Shown here: positions 43,301-50,071 of the stretch, piece after piece
Position numbering within the stretch: the first letter of the stretch is position 1
How the letters are laid out: each line of letters starts with the position of its first letter
Source of the DNA: a virus
Virus record (IMG/VR): IMGVR_UViG_3300045282_000096
Coordinates: 1-56,010 of that record
DNA: 56,010 bases
Strand: one strand, 5' to 3'
The notes under the pieces: generated by a model
What the model was told of the DNA's origin: nothing
Database searches by the model: none
The model's input: only the letters and a program-made list of their open reading frames with translations
Translations under genes and position numbers: made by a program

Positions 43301-44715
43301 GCCAAGTGTTTGTTTCAACCCGTGGACTTGGAAAAGAGCTTTTACAAAATGAAGAAGCTGTTTCTGACGCCGCCGAACACGGATTGAAATTCTCCTACAC
43401 CGATAGCGAAGCCTATCAACACAACGCCCGCACATTTCTTGAGAAGAACGCCGCACGATTACGCGATGTTCCCGTTCTTGGAAAAGCAACACGGCTCGCA
43501 CGCGACATTCAGCAATGGCGTCAGGAAGGGTTGTGGAAAAACACTCACGATGCGTTCAAAATTATCACCTACAACGATATGGTTTCCAAAGCATTGGATG
43601 GCGCACCACCCGGAACTGATGTAAAGGCTGTCAAAGAGAACATCGCATCATTTTTGAACGACGCTTATGGCGGTCAGGAATGGCAAACCAAGTTTTGGTT
43701 GGACCCCGGCACGAGAAAAGTGCTGTCGAGATTCTTCCTTGCTCCCGACTGGACGCTTTCCACCCTTCGCAGCGTCCCTGGATTATCTGATGTTGCCTCG
43801 ACCGTGCGAGAGCAGGCACCTCGCATTGCCGGTAGAGAATCGTTTCCAACACCAAAGGAAGGTCTTGCTGGCGCTGGCAAACGACTCCGCTTTTGGGGCA
43901 CCGAAGTTGCAGCCTTGGCAATGGCTACTGCCGCCGCTCAATACGCAATCTACAAAGCGTTTGGCGACGACAAGAAAGGAGACAAGGCTTTTCCATGGGA
44001 CAATGAGTTGAATCAGAAGATGCGTGTCGATGTGACGCCGCTGATGAGGAAACTTCCATGGGCCGATCCTAAAGACCCAACACGTCACTATGTCAACCTT
44101 GGCAAGCGACCACAGGAGATTCTCAATTGGTTCACCGAACCCGACAAGCAAGTGTTGTCCAAAGCGTCTCGTCCAGTTGCCATGATATTCGAGCAGGTGA
44201 CGGGCAGCGAGGGCGATTTCAAAGCGCCGTGGAAACAAGACCACGAAAGTTTTATGGAGAGCCTCCCATCACGCGCCAAGGCCATTGGCACTGAGGCGTT
44301 GCCGTTTACCTTTCGTGGAAATCAATTCGCGCTCTCTGCCCCCGTTCGCAAGGGCATGACCAAATACAAAGCACAGCAGGCTTATGAAAGCGTGTTCGAA
44401 CTGGCGACCAATCCCAATCGGATTAAATCTCTGTTGCGTGGCCAGCAACCGTCAGAAGGCACGTTGTCTGAAATGACCAGTCAGATCACCGACGCCGCCA
44501 AACGCAACGGTGTGCCTGCCGAAGAAGTGTTAAAGCGTTCGCTGTCGGTTGTTCGCGGTCATCATTATGACGAATTTTTCAAGGCGTTCAGTAAAGGCGA
44601 CCGCAAGAAGATGGATGAGGAAGCGAAAGCACTCATCACACTTGGCGCAACCGGGCGTGGAATTGAAGAATCAGTTAAGCGCCGGTTGGAGTTGCAGCCG
44701 GTGGCACCTGAGTGA
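40345..44715 (+). CDS. Giant internal/ejection protein with HExxH metallopeptidase motif
   Basis: 1456 residues from GTG 40345. N-terminus has a short repeat (FNFTEEDFAPKSK, FDFTEEDFKPSG); hydrophobic segments near 130-175; then a region around 500-600 with NTVAHEIGHSLDG (His518, Glu519, His522) and ATELIADYFSLYAHDRDR, which could supply the third ligand as in gluzincin-type zinc peptidases. A Pro-rich linker (PPQPGTALPGQVPAAPV) follows and the rest is mainly helical. Such giant proteins are ejected with the DNA and may cut cell wall or host proteins. The motif is from pattern. Mini-ORF ATG 40335 precedes the true start. Confidence 0.75.
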   Translation: MAFNFTEEDFAPKSKFDFTEEDFKPSGLPKFSSDLALIPPTEQDTQEALAQSHPLTALSKPIVNLIPKIGQETMGRILSLPAALARQRIEETPDEIIETPEGSTAVAPKQPALEAVAKAVPSDKAVAVATGVQHAAADTANFFTSPIGIATLGIGSLPAAVGRTVALGFAAQMAKDVPEIAKQLGEELGKPEDQRDYEKISELTANAVANTTFVGLGVKHGLAEPVAGKLGALPSEQTAVIPTAQPKEENASTQQKAAEIYGDVLPQPRQGEGEVPIKEGESRVQLQTEGGIQKEVTPATTLENVIRDPNAKANNHNSTEAGMAVKSVDDLEKLAALREQLYKERQDLLEQVRTETDPAKKESLMNQALILSNKLQLPREAIEVATNTGGWAEEAGKTELGERPLDWKKNPEVANWLEKNSKRIGTSFERPKEAAPTETVLASQTTPTHGLPVGVPDRGPTFAADLMEASRQLGALVRSRATLRPGVLGQFVRTKLAGIKQADKIEVGDIRNQNTVAHEIGHSLDGILWPQINFGESQKSLAARVGTGTPKEITSELTKVSELMRGPMTGSKGHVAYRKRATELIADYFSLYAHDRDRAAAMAPKFTKGFEASLAKDQNTADVVKGVVSGNVIPKPPDPTLKKQLAGITGTPPQPGTALPGQVPAAPVLPPPARERVAAVAAEGLVKDAVRTFESKVQKARIVGDNWRKLVGSQSDRNDVGAFVEGIGNLEKPGDTIDRVRTRMTPDKERLAKDYRFRQELERQEINKYLKDSEEGEYLKFLEDYLGHFYVDNAAKRQAAVSRWAKESPHAKQRKLPTLKEAVDMGLTPITQDPAVTYELNSRINWQVATNRKFVAKLKDIKTGAGQDVVVPAKDAPAGWEVTNNPLIQRVYARQTPSGLMLWRGGAAIHPDIWRSARQILEAPQSGDLGKAYDAINGFTRANAFAFSLFHDLTLRSAAVGSQSTLANPLRGLVRLFERHPITGERQVFVSTRGLGKELLQNEEAVSDAAEHGLKFSYTDSEAYQHNARTFLEKNAARLRDVPVLGKATRLARDIQQWRQEGLWKNTHDAFKIITYNDMVSKALDGAPPGTDVKAVKENIASFLNDAYGGQEWQTKFWLDPGTRKVLSRFFLAPDWTLSTLRSVPGLSDVASTVREQAPRIAGRESFPTPKEGLAGAGKRLRFWGTEVAALAMATAAAQYAIYKAFGDDKKGDKAFPWDNELNQKMRVDVTPLMRKLPWADPKDPTRHYVNLGKRPQEILNWFTEPDKQVLSKASRPVAMIFEQVTGSEGDFKAPWKQDHESFMESLPSRAKAIGTEALPFTFRGNQFALSAPVRKGMTKYKAQQAYESVFELATNPNRIKSLLRGQQPSEGTLSEMTSQITDAAKRNGVPAEEVLKRSLSVVRGHHYDEFFKAFSKGDRKKMDEEAKALITLGATGRGIEESVKRRLELQPVAPE

Positions 44716-44845
44716 TGATTTCCTTAGGAGGGGTTTTACCAAACTCAATTCTGTCGGCCACAGTCCTAAGAAACGCTGAATCTCTTGGATCTTTTAAGCA
44801 CCACGCAAGCCCCCGAAGTCGGTCGATAATCTCTTGGTCGTTCAT
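44675..44845 (-). CDS. Small hypothetical protein (56 aa), converging
   Basis: On the minus strand, ATG 44845 to TAA 44675: MNDQEIIDRLRGLAWCLKDP then LRTVADRIEFGKTPPKEII. The RLRGL ... VADRIE pattern resembles the N-terminus of the early gene at 3503. Its last 41 bases overlap the end of the giant ejection gene. An inverted repeat with a T run sits directly before the ATG. Kept with caution. Confidence 0.4.
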   Translation of the reverse strand: MNDQEIIDRLRGLAWCLKDPRDSAFLRTVADRIEFGKTPPKEIITQVPPAATPTGA

Positions 44846-44852
44846 ATAAAAA

Positions 44853-44876
44853 CCGCGCTACCACTCAGTAGCGCGG
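44853..44876 (-). terminator. Hairpin with T run, minus strand
   Basis: CCGCGCTAC (44853-44861) pairs perfectly with GTAGCGCGG (44868-44876) around CACTCA. On the minus strand the hairpin is followed by TTTTTATA, an intrinsic terminator form. On the plus strand there is only a weak T run, though A's precede it, so it may also stop late plus-strand transcripts after 44715. It lies directly before ATG 44845 of the small minus gene. Confidence 0.6.
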
Positions 44877-45119
44877 ACTGTTGCTTTCCCTCTATGCACA
44901 CCGTTCTTCTATGACTAGACGGTTGGAGACTCTCAAATAAATCCTCGCCTATCAAGCATTTTGTTCTTGCAATTTGCGCCATGATTTTGTAACAATTCGT
45001 TGCAGTGATTCCGGCCATTCACAAAATCACTTTTACCGAGCACCGTATCTTGCGGGGGCGCTACTTCGATTGCGCTTTCTCCCTTGGCCGGGATAGATGC
45101 GGTGTCTCGGGAATTTTAT
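44877..45119. other. Non-coding stretch before the tRNA
   Basis: About 240 bases between the hairpin and the tRNA. No convincing ORF on either strand. No clear -35/-10 pair is seen; the sequence just before the tRNA (around 45090) has no consensus. A short inverted repeat CCGT/ACGG is present near 44905. Probably leader or promoter region for the replication operon. Confidence 0.4.
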
Positions 45120-45219
45120 GGGCGAGTAGCTTAATTGGTAGAGCGCAGCGGTACTTAATGCGGGAGAAATCCGCAAGATTCCGGTGCGGTTACGGGTTCG
45201 AATCCCGCCTCGTCCACCA
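45120..45219 (+). tRNA. tRNA with 24-base insertion in the anticodon loop
   Basis: All parts of a class I tRNA are in place: acceptor GGGCGAG with CTCGTCC (one G-U), A and encoded CCA (45217-45219); TA; D arm GCTTAATTGGTAGAGC; G26; anticodon stem CAGCG (45146-45150) with CGGTG (45182-45186, one G-G mismatch); variable CGGTT; T arm ACGGG-TTCGAAT-CCCGC (last pair open). The loop between the two stem strands is 31 bases instead of 7, that is exactly 24 extra (100 against 76). The insert holds the hairpin TGCGG-GAGAAAT-CCGCA (45159-45175). The anticodon cannot be assigned without knowing the mature loop. The gene precedes the replication operon. Confidence 0.7.
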
Positions 45220-45237
45220 TTTACAGAAAGGACCACC

Positions 45238-45513
45238 GTGACCCTCGCTGAACGCGACCGCAAACTCAAATGCCTCGAAGACATTCTCGAACAACCTCGC
45301 AACGATCAAAACGTAGTAGCCGTCGCGCTGTTCAAAATCTGGCACGACGCGCTGTGGGAAGTGTCCGACGACAGCTTTGATGAATTCACACAGAACGAAT
45401 TCGAGATGAGCGAGGTTGATGCGTTCATCATTATGAAAGCTGCGGCAAGCGCCGGTCAATTTCCTGAGTATGAAGCGGAGAAGATTAACGCGGAATTTGA
45501 AAGGTTGGGATGA
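45238..45513 (+). CDS. Small hypothetical protein, start of the replication operon
   Basis: 91 residues from GTG 45238, with AGAAAGGA seven bases upstream. Mostly helical and acidic (ERDRKLKCLEDILEQ, SDDSFDEFTQNEFEMSE). The first gene after the tRNA. No motif recognised. Confidence 0.65.
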   Translation: MTLAERDRKLKCLEDILEQPRNDQNVVAVALFKIWHDALWEVSDDSFDEFTQNEFEMSEVDAFIIMKAAASAGQFPEYEAEKINAEFERLG

Positions 45514-45785
45514 GCAACGAAGAACGACACAAAGAACTTACTGAAAAATTGAAAAAGGCGGCAGATGGATTTGTTTCATCAACCATCAAGATGGGAGACG
45601 CCTTAAAAGAGTTGGAAGACGACGGTCATTGGAAAGACACTCACTCATCGTTCGACTCTTTCTGTAGAGACACTTTTGGATTTGATGAACAAAAAGCTAG
45701 AATCATTATGCACGATGCGGCGATTCTGAAACACGATCCATCAAGAATTTTGGACTGCATCGGATTTCAAGAACCCACCAACTGA
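45510..45785 (+). CDS. Small DNA-binding-type protein, short paralogue
   Basis: 91 residues. The middle, KMGDALKELEDDGHWKDTHS then SFCRDTFGFDEQKARIIMH, is the same helical module as in the next, longer gene (LGNLLTEYRDKGYWKKHHS then YCESIGISKTHVYRLL). That module pairs a growth-fitness type helix with a helix-turn-helix in many phage and bacterial proteins. ATGA overlap with the previous gene. Confidence 0.65.
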   Translation: MSNEERHKELTEKLKKAADGFVSSTIKMGDALKELEDDGHWKDTHSSFDSFCRDTFGFDEQKARIIMHDAAILKHDPSRILDCIGFQEPTN

Positions 45786-45786
45786 T

Positions 45787-46653
45787 GTGAAGTCACTAAC
45801 AGCTTTTTCAGAACGAGTTGCGTCCAAGCTCGACCGTCAAATAAGGTCCAAATGGAAAGATTTCGAAAACTGCTCGATAGAACTTGGAAACCTTCTCACT
45901 GAATATCGGGACAAGGGTTATTGGAAAAAACATCACTCCACGTTTAGAGACTACTGTGAGTCGATTGGAATTAGCAAAACTCATGTTTATCGGCTTCTTC
46001 AATGTTCAGGGATGGTTGAAGCTCTGCCAGATAATCTGAAAGAAAAAATTATCCAGCAGGCCCAAGCCAGAGTGCTGATCGATGTTCCAGAAAAAGATCG
46101 TCCAGAGGTTATACAAAGAGCGGAAAAGAACGGGGATCTTACTCCCAAAAACCTCACGCTGGCGCGTCAACAATTAGAGCAAAGTCATCACACCGAAAGT
46201 GTCCCCAAAGGGGACAAACGAGTTTCGGTAAAACCAGAGCCTAAAACACTCAAAAAGGTGTATTATGATGAAATTGGAATCCCCCTTCCCGACGACGCAA
46301 TTCCTTATTGGGAACGCCGCCAAGAGGTGCAAGATGTTTTGACCCAAATCAGCAAACTAAAATCCATCGTCGTCACTGGTCGTGAAGCGCAGGACCACCA
46401 GTGGTTAAAGGTGAGCAATTCCATTGCTGACACCTTTGATTCATTGCGCTCTTTAATTAGTGAAGCTAAACCATATGCGGTCTGCACGACATGCCAAGGT
46501 GTTCCATCAATGAGCGAAACTGGATGCAATTTCTGTCGTTCAACCGGCCTAATTTCCAAGTGGCAATGGGACACCCAGAGCCGCAAAGAGATAAAAGACA
46601 TGATGCTGATGCGTGCTGCCGATCTTAAAAAGGAGAGAGAAAATGTTCATTGA
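45787..46653 (+). CDS. HTH protein with C-terminal zinc ribbon
   Basis: 288 residues from GTG 45787. Residues about 15-75 hold the module described for the shorter paralogue; then a helical region reminiscent of KorB/ParB-type HTH segments (RVLIDVPEKDRPEVIQRAEK, LTPKNLTLARQQLEQ), a linker, and a C-terminal zinc ribbon (VCTTCQG, GCNFCRS). Likely binds DNA, perhaps at an origin or in replication control. Placed directly before the helicase, overlapping it by 11 bases. Confidence 0.65.
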   Translation: MKSLTAFSERVASKLDRQIRSKWKDFENCSIELGNLLTEYRDKGYWKKHHSTFRDYCESIGISKTHVYRLLQCSGMVEALPDNLKEKIIQQAQARVLIDVPEKDRPEVIQRAEKNGDLTPKNLTLARQQLEQSHHTESVPKGDKRVSVKPEPKTLKKVYYDEIGIPLPDDAIPYWERRQEVQDVLTQISKLKSIVVTGREAQDHQWLKVSNSIADTFDSLRSLISEAKPYAVCTTCQGVPSMSETGCNFCRSTGLISKWQWDTQSRKEIKDMMLMRAADLKKERENVH

Positions 46654-48274
46654 GCGAGAGTACCAAACGAAGTGTGAGAACGCCATTTTCGAAGCGTGGA
46701 AAAAGTTTCAATCTACACTTGTCGAGATGGCCACTGGCTGCGGCAAGACCATTATATTCGCCAAGGTCATCAAGACAATGGCCCCGCGCCGCGCACTGGT
46801 GCTCGCCCATCGCAATGAGCTAATCGTTCAGGCAAAGGAGAAGATCGAGGCTGTCACCGGACTAAGTTGCCAGATTGAAAAGGCCGAACAATACGCGAGC
46901 ACCAACATCTTCGACCGCAGCCCGGTCGTCGTGTCCTCCATTCAAAGCCAGATTTCGGGTGATGCACTTCACCGCCGTTACATGCGATTCAAGCGTGATG
47001 AATTTGGCGTGGTGATTGCCGACGAATGTCACCACAGCACCTCCGCATCATGGAAAGAAGTCATCGGCTATTATCTCAGCAACAAGGAAACGAAGTTGCT
47101 TGGTGTCACTGCGACAGCAGATCGTTCGGATGGCGCTGCCCTTGGCCAGATGTTTCAATCGTGCGCATTCAAATACGGAATTCTGGACGCGATCAACGAC
47201 GGCTGGCTGGTGGACATTACCCAGCAGTTCGTGTCGGTAAAGTCGCTGGACTTCTCTCACATCAGGACGACGTGCGGGGATCTTAACGAAGGCGATCTGG
47301 CGAAGGTCATGGAAGCAGAGGAAAACATTCAAGGCGTTTGCCAGCCGACGCTGGAGGCAATTTTTGGCCTTGCGCCAAAGACTTTGAGCACGGTGCCTGT
47401 TCCTCAGTGGCGTGAGTATTTGAAGGCACTCAACAAAGTTCCACGTAGAACCATCGTGTTCACCGTGTCGGTGGCTCAAGCTGAGATGTGCGCGAACATC
47501 TTCCTACGTGCCATGGACGGCGTTGAGTGGGTGTGCGGTGAAACCAACAAACGGAAACGCGCCGACATTTTGAAACGATTTCTCATTGGAGAAACGTCGG
47601 TGGTCGTCAACTGCGGCGTGCTCACCGAGGGCTACGACAATCCTCAAGTGGAATTGATTTCAGTCGCTCGCCCCACCAAGAGCCGCTCTCTCTACTGCCA
47701 AATCATTGGGCGAAGCACACGCACATTGCCGGGGATCGTGGATGGTATTCCAACAGCAGATGATCGGCGCAAGGCGATTGCTGACAGCGCAAAACCCTTT
47801 TGCCGCATCCTGGATTTCGTTGGCAACAGTGGTCGTCACAAGATGGTGTCGTGCGTTGATGCTCTTGGCGGTCACGTCAGTGAAGCTGCTGCCGAAGCTG
47901 CGAAGAAAAAAGCGATGGATGGTGGCAAGCCGGTTCGCATTATGATCACGATGACTAATGCGGAGATTGAATTGGAGCGCAAGCGAGCAGAGGCAGCAGA
48001 GCGTGCGCGATTGGAGAAGGAAGCGCGGCGAAGTCACTTGGTTGCACGTTCAAATTACTCAACTCAGGACGTTGATCCATTCGGAAACACCTCAAAGATT
48101 CCATTCACCTCCAGAGTGTCACGCGATGGCCGCGCATTCTCCGACAAGCAGTGCAAGGTGCTACGCATCGCTGGCTGCGACCCAAACAAAGTCGCGTACC
48201 GACAGGGACAGGCAATCATCGCCAAACAAATTGCGAAGTGGCAGGCGGATAAAGATGCGAGGACGGCAGCATGA
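46643..48274 (+). CDS. SF2 DEAD/DEAH-type helicase, RadD-like
   Basis: 543 residues from ATG 46643 (AAGGAGAGAG upstream). Motifs: Walker A ATGCGKT (residues 30-36), DEAH-type box DECHH (127-131), GVTATADRSDG (motif III), and QIIGRSTRTLPG (motif VI). A C-terminal Lys/Glu-rich region about 430-500 is followed by a short conserved tail. It resembles repair helicases such as RadD/YejH. In a phage without a DnaB-like helicase it may be the replicative or recombination helicase. Overlaps the primase start (ATGA). Confidence 0.88.
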   Translation: MFIEREYQTKCENAIFEAWKKFQSTLVEMATGCGKTIIFAKVIKTMAPRRALVLAHRNELIVQAKEKIEAVTGLSCQIEKAEQYASTNIFDRSPVVVSSIQSQISGDALHRRYMRFKRDEFGVVIADECHHSTSASWKEVIGYYLSNKETKLLGVTATADRSDGAALGQMFQSCAFKYGILDAINDGWLVDITQQFVSVKSLDFSHIRTTCGDLNEGDLAKVMEAEENIQGVCQPTLEAIFGLAPKTLSTVPVPQWREYLKALNKVPRRTIVFTVSVAQAEMCANIFLRAMDGVEWVCGETNKRKRADILKRFLIGETSVVVNCGVLTEGYDNPQVELISVARPTKSRSLYCQIIGRSTRTLPGIVDGIPTADDRRKAIADSAKPFCRILDFVGNSGRHKMVSCVDALGGHVSEAAAEAAKKKAMDGGKPVRIMITMTNAEIELERKRAEAAERARLEKEARRSHLVARSNYSTQDVDPFGNTSKIPFTSRVSRDGRAFSDKQCKVLRIAGCDPNKVAYRQGQAIIAKQIAKWQADKDARTAA

Positions 48275-48777
48275 CTTGGGTTCGAGTTACCAAACAGTTC
48301 CCTTGTGGGATTTGCAAGCGTCCCGACTGGTGCACTTACTGCCCTGACTCCAAATCGTGGTGCTGCATGAGGGTCCATTCTGCGCGCCCGGCAAAAAATG
48401 GGGGATTTTGGCATAGTTTGGGAGAAAAACCCACGTTTATACCTCGCCCCGCGCCCGCCGCGCCTGAAATCGACGCTGGTGCCCTCATGCAACGCTTTCG
48501 GTCGAACACCCGGCCTGAACACCTCGACCGACTATCGAGAAACTTGGGTGTCTCGACCGACTCTTTAACCCGCACGGGTTGCGCGTGGGCGGGTTGCCAT
48601 AACGCTTTTGCGTTTCCCATGTTCAACAGTGCTGGTCATGTGGTTGGAATACGCCTTCGAAATGATCGTGGTGAAAAATGGGCCGTGCGTGGTGGACATG
48701 AGGGGCTTTTCATTCCCGACTATTTGGTTTCACGATTGACAAACGGTCACTTAAAATGGGAGAGTTGTTCAGGCTAA
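48271..48777 (+). CDS. Primase-like protein, N-terminal part (zinc ribbon and start of TOPRIM)
   Basis: 168 residues. A zinc ribbon at the start (CGICKRPDWCTYC with Cys12, 15, 21, 24 and CC31-32) precedes a region like the N-terminal half of a TOPRIM-type primase, ending GGHEGLFIPDYLVSR and then RLTNGHLKWESCSG. In intact relatives GLFIP-type strands lead straight into the (V)EG-D TOPRIM motif, which here is encoded by a separate gene at 49391. A homing endonuclease lies between. The last 14 residues are probably insert-derived. The split may still yield a working two-chain enzyme. Confidence 0.75.
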   Translation: MTWVRVTKQFPCGICKRPDWCTYCPDSKSWCCMRVHSARPAKNGGFWHSLGEKPTFIPRPAPAAPEIDAGALMQRFRSNTRPEHLDRLSRNLGVSTDSLTRTGCAWAGCHNAFAFPMFNSAGHVVGIRLRNDRGEKWAVRGGHEGLFIPDYLVSRLTNGHLKWESCSG

Positions 48778-48862
48778 GAATGAGTGCTAGAAGTTTCAGA
48801 ACTGTCAACGGCGCAATCTTCACCGATTGCTCATTCTTAGCCGAATCCGTTGGCAGTTTTGA
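48772..48862 (+). ncRNA. Candidate structured RNA element at the split-primase junction
   Basis: Three helices are readable. A: GGCTAAGAATGAG (48772-48784) with CTCATTCTTAGCC (48830-48842), 13 perfect pairs. B: 48796-48811 with 48847-48862, 16 pairs of which 2 are G-U. C: CAATC (48814-48818) with GATTG (48825-48829), six-base loop. A and B are interleaved (A-B-A'-B'). The stop codon of the primase fragment (48775-48777) lies inside A. Four bases between A' and B' make simultaneous formation strained, so a pseudoknot or an A/B switch are both possible. The endonuclease ribosome site AAAGGA (48875-48880) follows. Confidence 0.6.
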
Positions 48863-48884
48863 GGTTTCAATTCAAAGGAATCCA

Positions 48885-49394
48885 ATGTCAAAATTTATTG
48901 ACCTTAGCGGTCAAACTTTTGATTGTCTCAAGGTAATTAAAAGAGGTTACAACACCCGAAAGGGAGCGGCTCAGTTTTGGTGTTTGTGCTCGTGCGGAAT
49001 TGGGGAATTAAAAACTTCTCGTGGTTTGTTAAAAAAAGATTCGAAGCGCTGCTTGTTCTGTAATGGTAAAGAGCACTCCATCAGAACAAAAACAAGGAGC
49101 ACTCGTCATGGGCATTGCACCCACACCAATCAATCCCGTGAATATAAATCGTGGGCGAGCATGAAAAAACGGTGCTTGAATCCCAACGATTCCAAATTTG
49201 ATGACTATGGTGGGAGGGGAATAACTATCTGCGAGAGTTGGTTGAAGTTTGAGAACTTTTTTGCCGACATGGGAAATAGGCCAGCAGGTCTTACGTTGGA
49301 TAGAATAGATAACGATGGAAATTACGAACCCGGAAACTGCAAGTGGAGCACATGGAGCGAGCAACAGAAAAATAAAAGAGCCGCGAAGTTATGA
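48885..49394 (+). CDS. Homing endonuclease splitting the primase (HNH-like family)
   Basis: 169 residues from ATG 48885 (AAAGGA upstream). Same family as the enzyme at 12864: LCSCGIGE and CLFCNG at the zinc-like start, then YKSWASMKKRCLNP, YGGRGITICESWL, MGNRPAGLTLDRIDNDG and NCKWSTWSEQQKN. It lies between the two halves of the primase and ends at an ATGA overlap with the second half, so no intron 3' region is present. Likely a recent mobile insertion. Confidence 0.85.
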   Translation: MSKFIDLSGQTFDCLKVIKRGYNTRKGAAQFWCLCSCGIGELKTSRGLLKKDSKRCLFCNGKEHSIRTKTRSTRHGHCTHTNQSREYKSWASMKKRCLNPNDSKFDDYGGRGITICESWLKFENFFADMGNRPAGLTLDRIDNDGNYEPGNCKWSTWSEQQKNKRAAKL

Positions 49395-49723
49395 TTCAAA
49401 CAATTTACATTGTGGAGGGCTGCACAGATCTAGCCGCTGCACTTACATTAGGATTAAATGCTATTGGCCGTCCGAGTTGTCGCGGGAGCGTGTCGCATAC
49501 GCAAGTGGCTATCAATCGCCTTCACATTCAACGAGCCATCCTCATCAGCGACAACGATGGTCCGGGGATTGAGGGGGCCAAAGCCCTCACCGGTGAGTTA
49601 CAGATCCCCGTCGCGGCGATGCTGTTACCGGCGAAAGATTTGAGACAGTTCCTGGCCTATGGAGGGACGAGGATGCTGCTGGATAGTTTGGAGCGGCAGT
49701 TGGTGTGGAGGCAACCTGCTTGA
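49391..49723 (+). CDS. Primase-like protein, C-terminal TOPRIM part
   Basis: 110 residues beginning MIQTIYIVEGCTDLAAALTL. TOPRIM residues are visible: Glu9 in VEG, and Asp54/Asp56 in ISDNDGPGIEGAK. The rest continues to a helical, basic tail (RQFLAYGGTRMLLDSLER). Together with 48271-48777 it forms one primase-like protein; a separate ATG follows the endonuclease by ATGA. Confidence 0.75.
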   Translation: MIQTIYIVEGCTDLAAALTLGLNAIGRPSCRGSVSHTQVAINRLHIQRAILISDNDGPGIEGAKALTGELQIPVAAMLLPAKDLRQFLAYGGTRMLLDSLERQLVWRQPA

Positions 49724-49747
49724 CAATGAGATTTGGTTTGATAAATT
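49720..49747 (+). promoter_or_regulatory. Promoter after the primase gene
   Basis: TTGACA (49720-49725), 16-base spacer, TAAATT (49742-49747). A full consensus -35 with a 4/6 -10. Transcription would start near 49754 and run through a 36-codon ORF and a hairpin-rich region to the terminator at 50038. Confidence 0.55.
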
Positions 49748-49780
49748 CAGTGTGTTCAATTGGCACTACGCCGCGAACAC

Positions 49781-49891
49781 ATGAAAAACAATTTAGAGAC
49801 GATGGATCAGTCGCCGCAAGGCCGATTGAACACCTACCTAAACATGCGCTCGCGTGGTGGCGACTTCCGTCGAATCTTCCCCGTTGCTTAA
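49781..49891 (+). CDS. Possible 36-residue peptide
   Basis: ATG 49781 to TAA 49891: MKNNLETMDQSPQGRLNTYL, continuing NMRSRGGDFRRIFPVA. It reads like a genuine basic peptide with no low complexity, and a promoter lies 30-60 bases upstream. No ribosome site is clear. It overlaps the structured RNA candidate. Confidence 0.4.
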   Translation: MKNNLETMDQSPQGRLNTYLNMRSRGGDFRRIFPVA

Positions 49892-50037
49892 CCGCTTCGG
49901 GGGTTCTTTGCCGTTTGAACCGTGAGACAGCCTCACGGTATACGGTCGCTGAAACATGCGTGGCCCCGCTTCGGCGGGTGCTGCGGTTAGGGTACGCGAG
50001 GACATACCGACTCACCGGCCAACGAAAGGGAAAAGTT

Positions 50038-50071
50038 GTGGCTCTTGAACGGGCTACACCTTTTCTTTTTT
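50038..50071 (+). terminator. Rho-independent terminator
   Basis: GTG and GCTC (50038-50044) pair with GGGC and CAC (50051-50059, with two bulged bases) around TTGAAC, followed by TTTTCTTTTTT (50061-50071). Confidence 0.6.

Larger units (their letters stand above)
49754..50071 (+). ncRNA. Candidate structured transcript of about 320 nt
   Basis: Between a promoter (49720) and a terminator (50038-50071) lies a region with strong local structure: ACCGTGAG/CTCACGGT (49919-49939, 8 pairs, loop ACAGC) nested inside CCGT/ACGG; CCCGC-TTCG-GCGGG (49965-49978, a stable UUCG loop); and weaker helices. Its 5' part includes a 36-codon ORF (49781-49891). The frame of 174 codons annotated across it has no protein-like character. 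Could be a phage regulatory RNA or the leader of a short peptide gene. No known RNA family recognised. Confidence 0.4.

Noticed and set aside
48772-48862. HDV-like ribozyme from the nested topology
   Set aside because: Stem A is 13 bp instead of 7 and no P4 or catalytic joining region is seen.
48735-49394. Group I intron hosting the endonuclease in the primase gene
   Set aside because: The 3' half of a group I core is absent because the primase frame resumes at once after the endonuclease stop; no P4-P6, and joining at the GATT repeat would break the frame.
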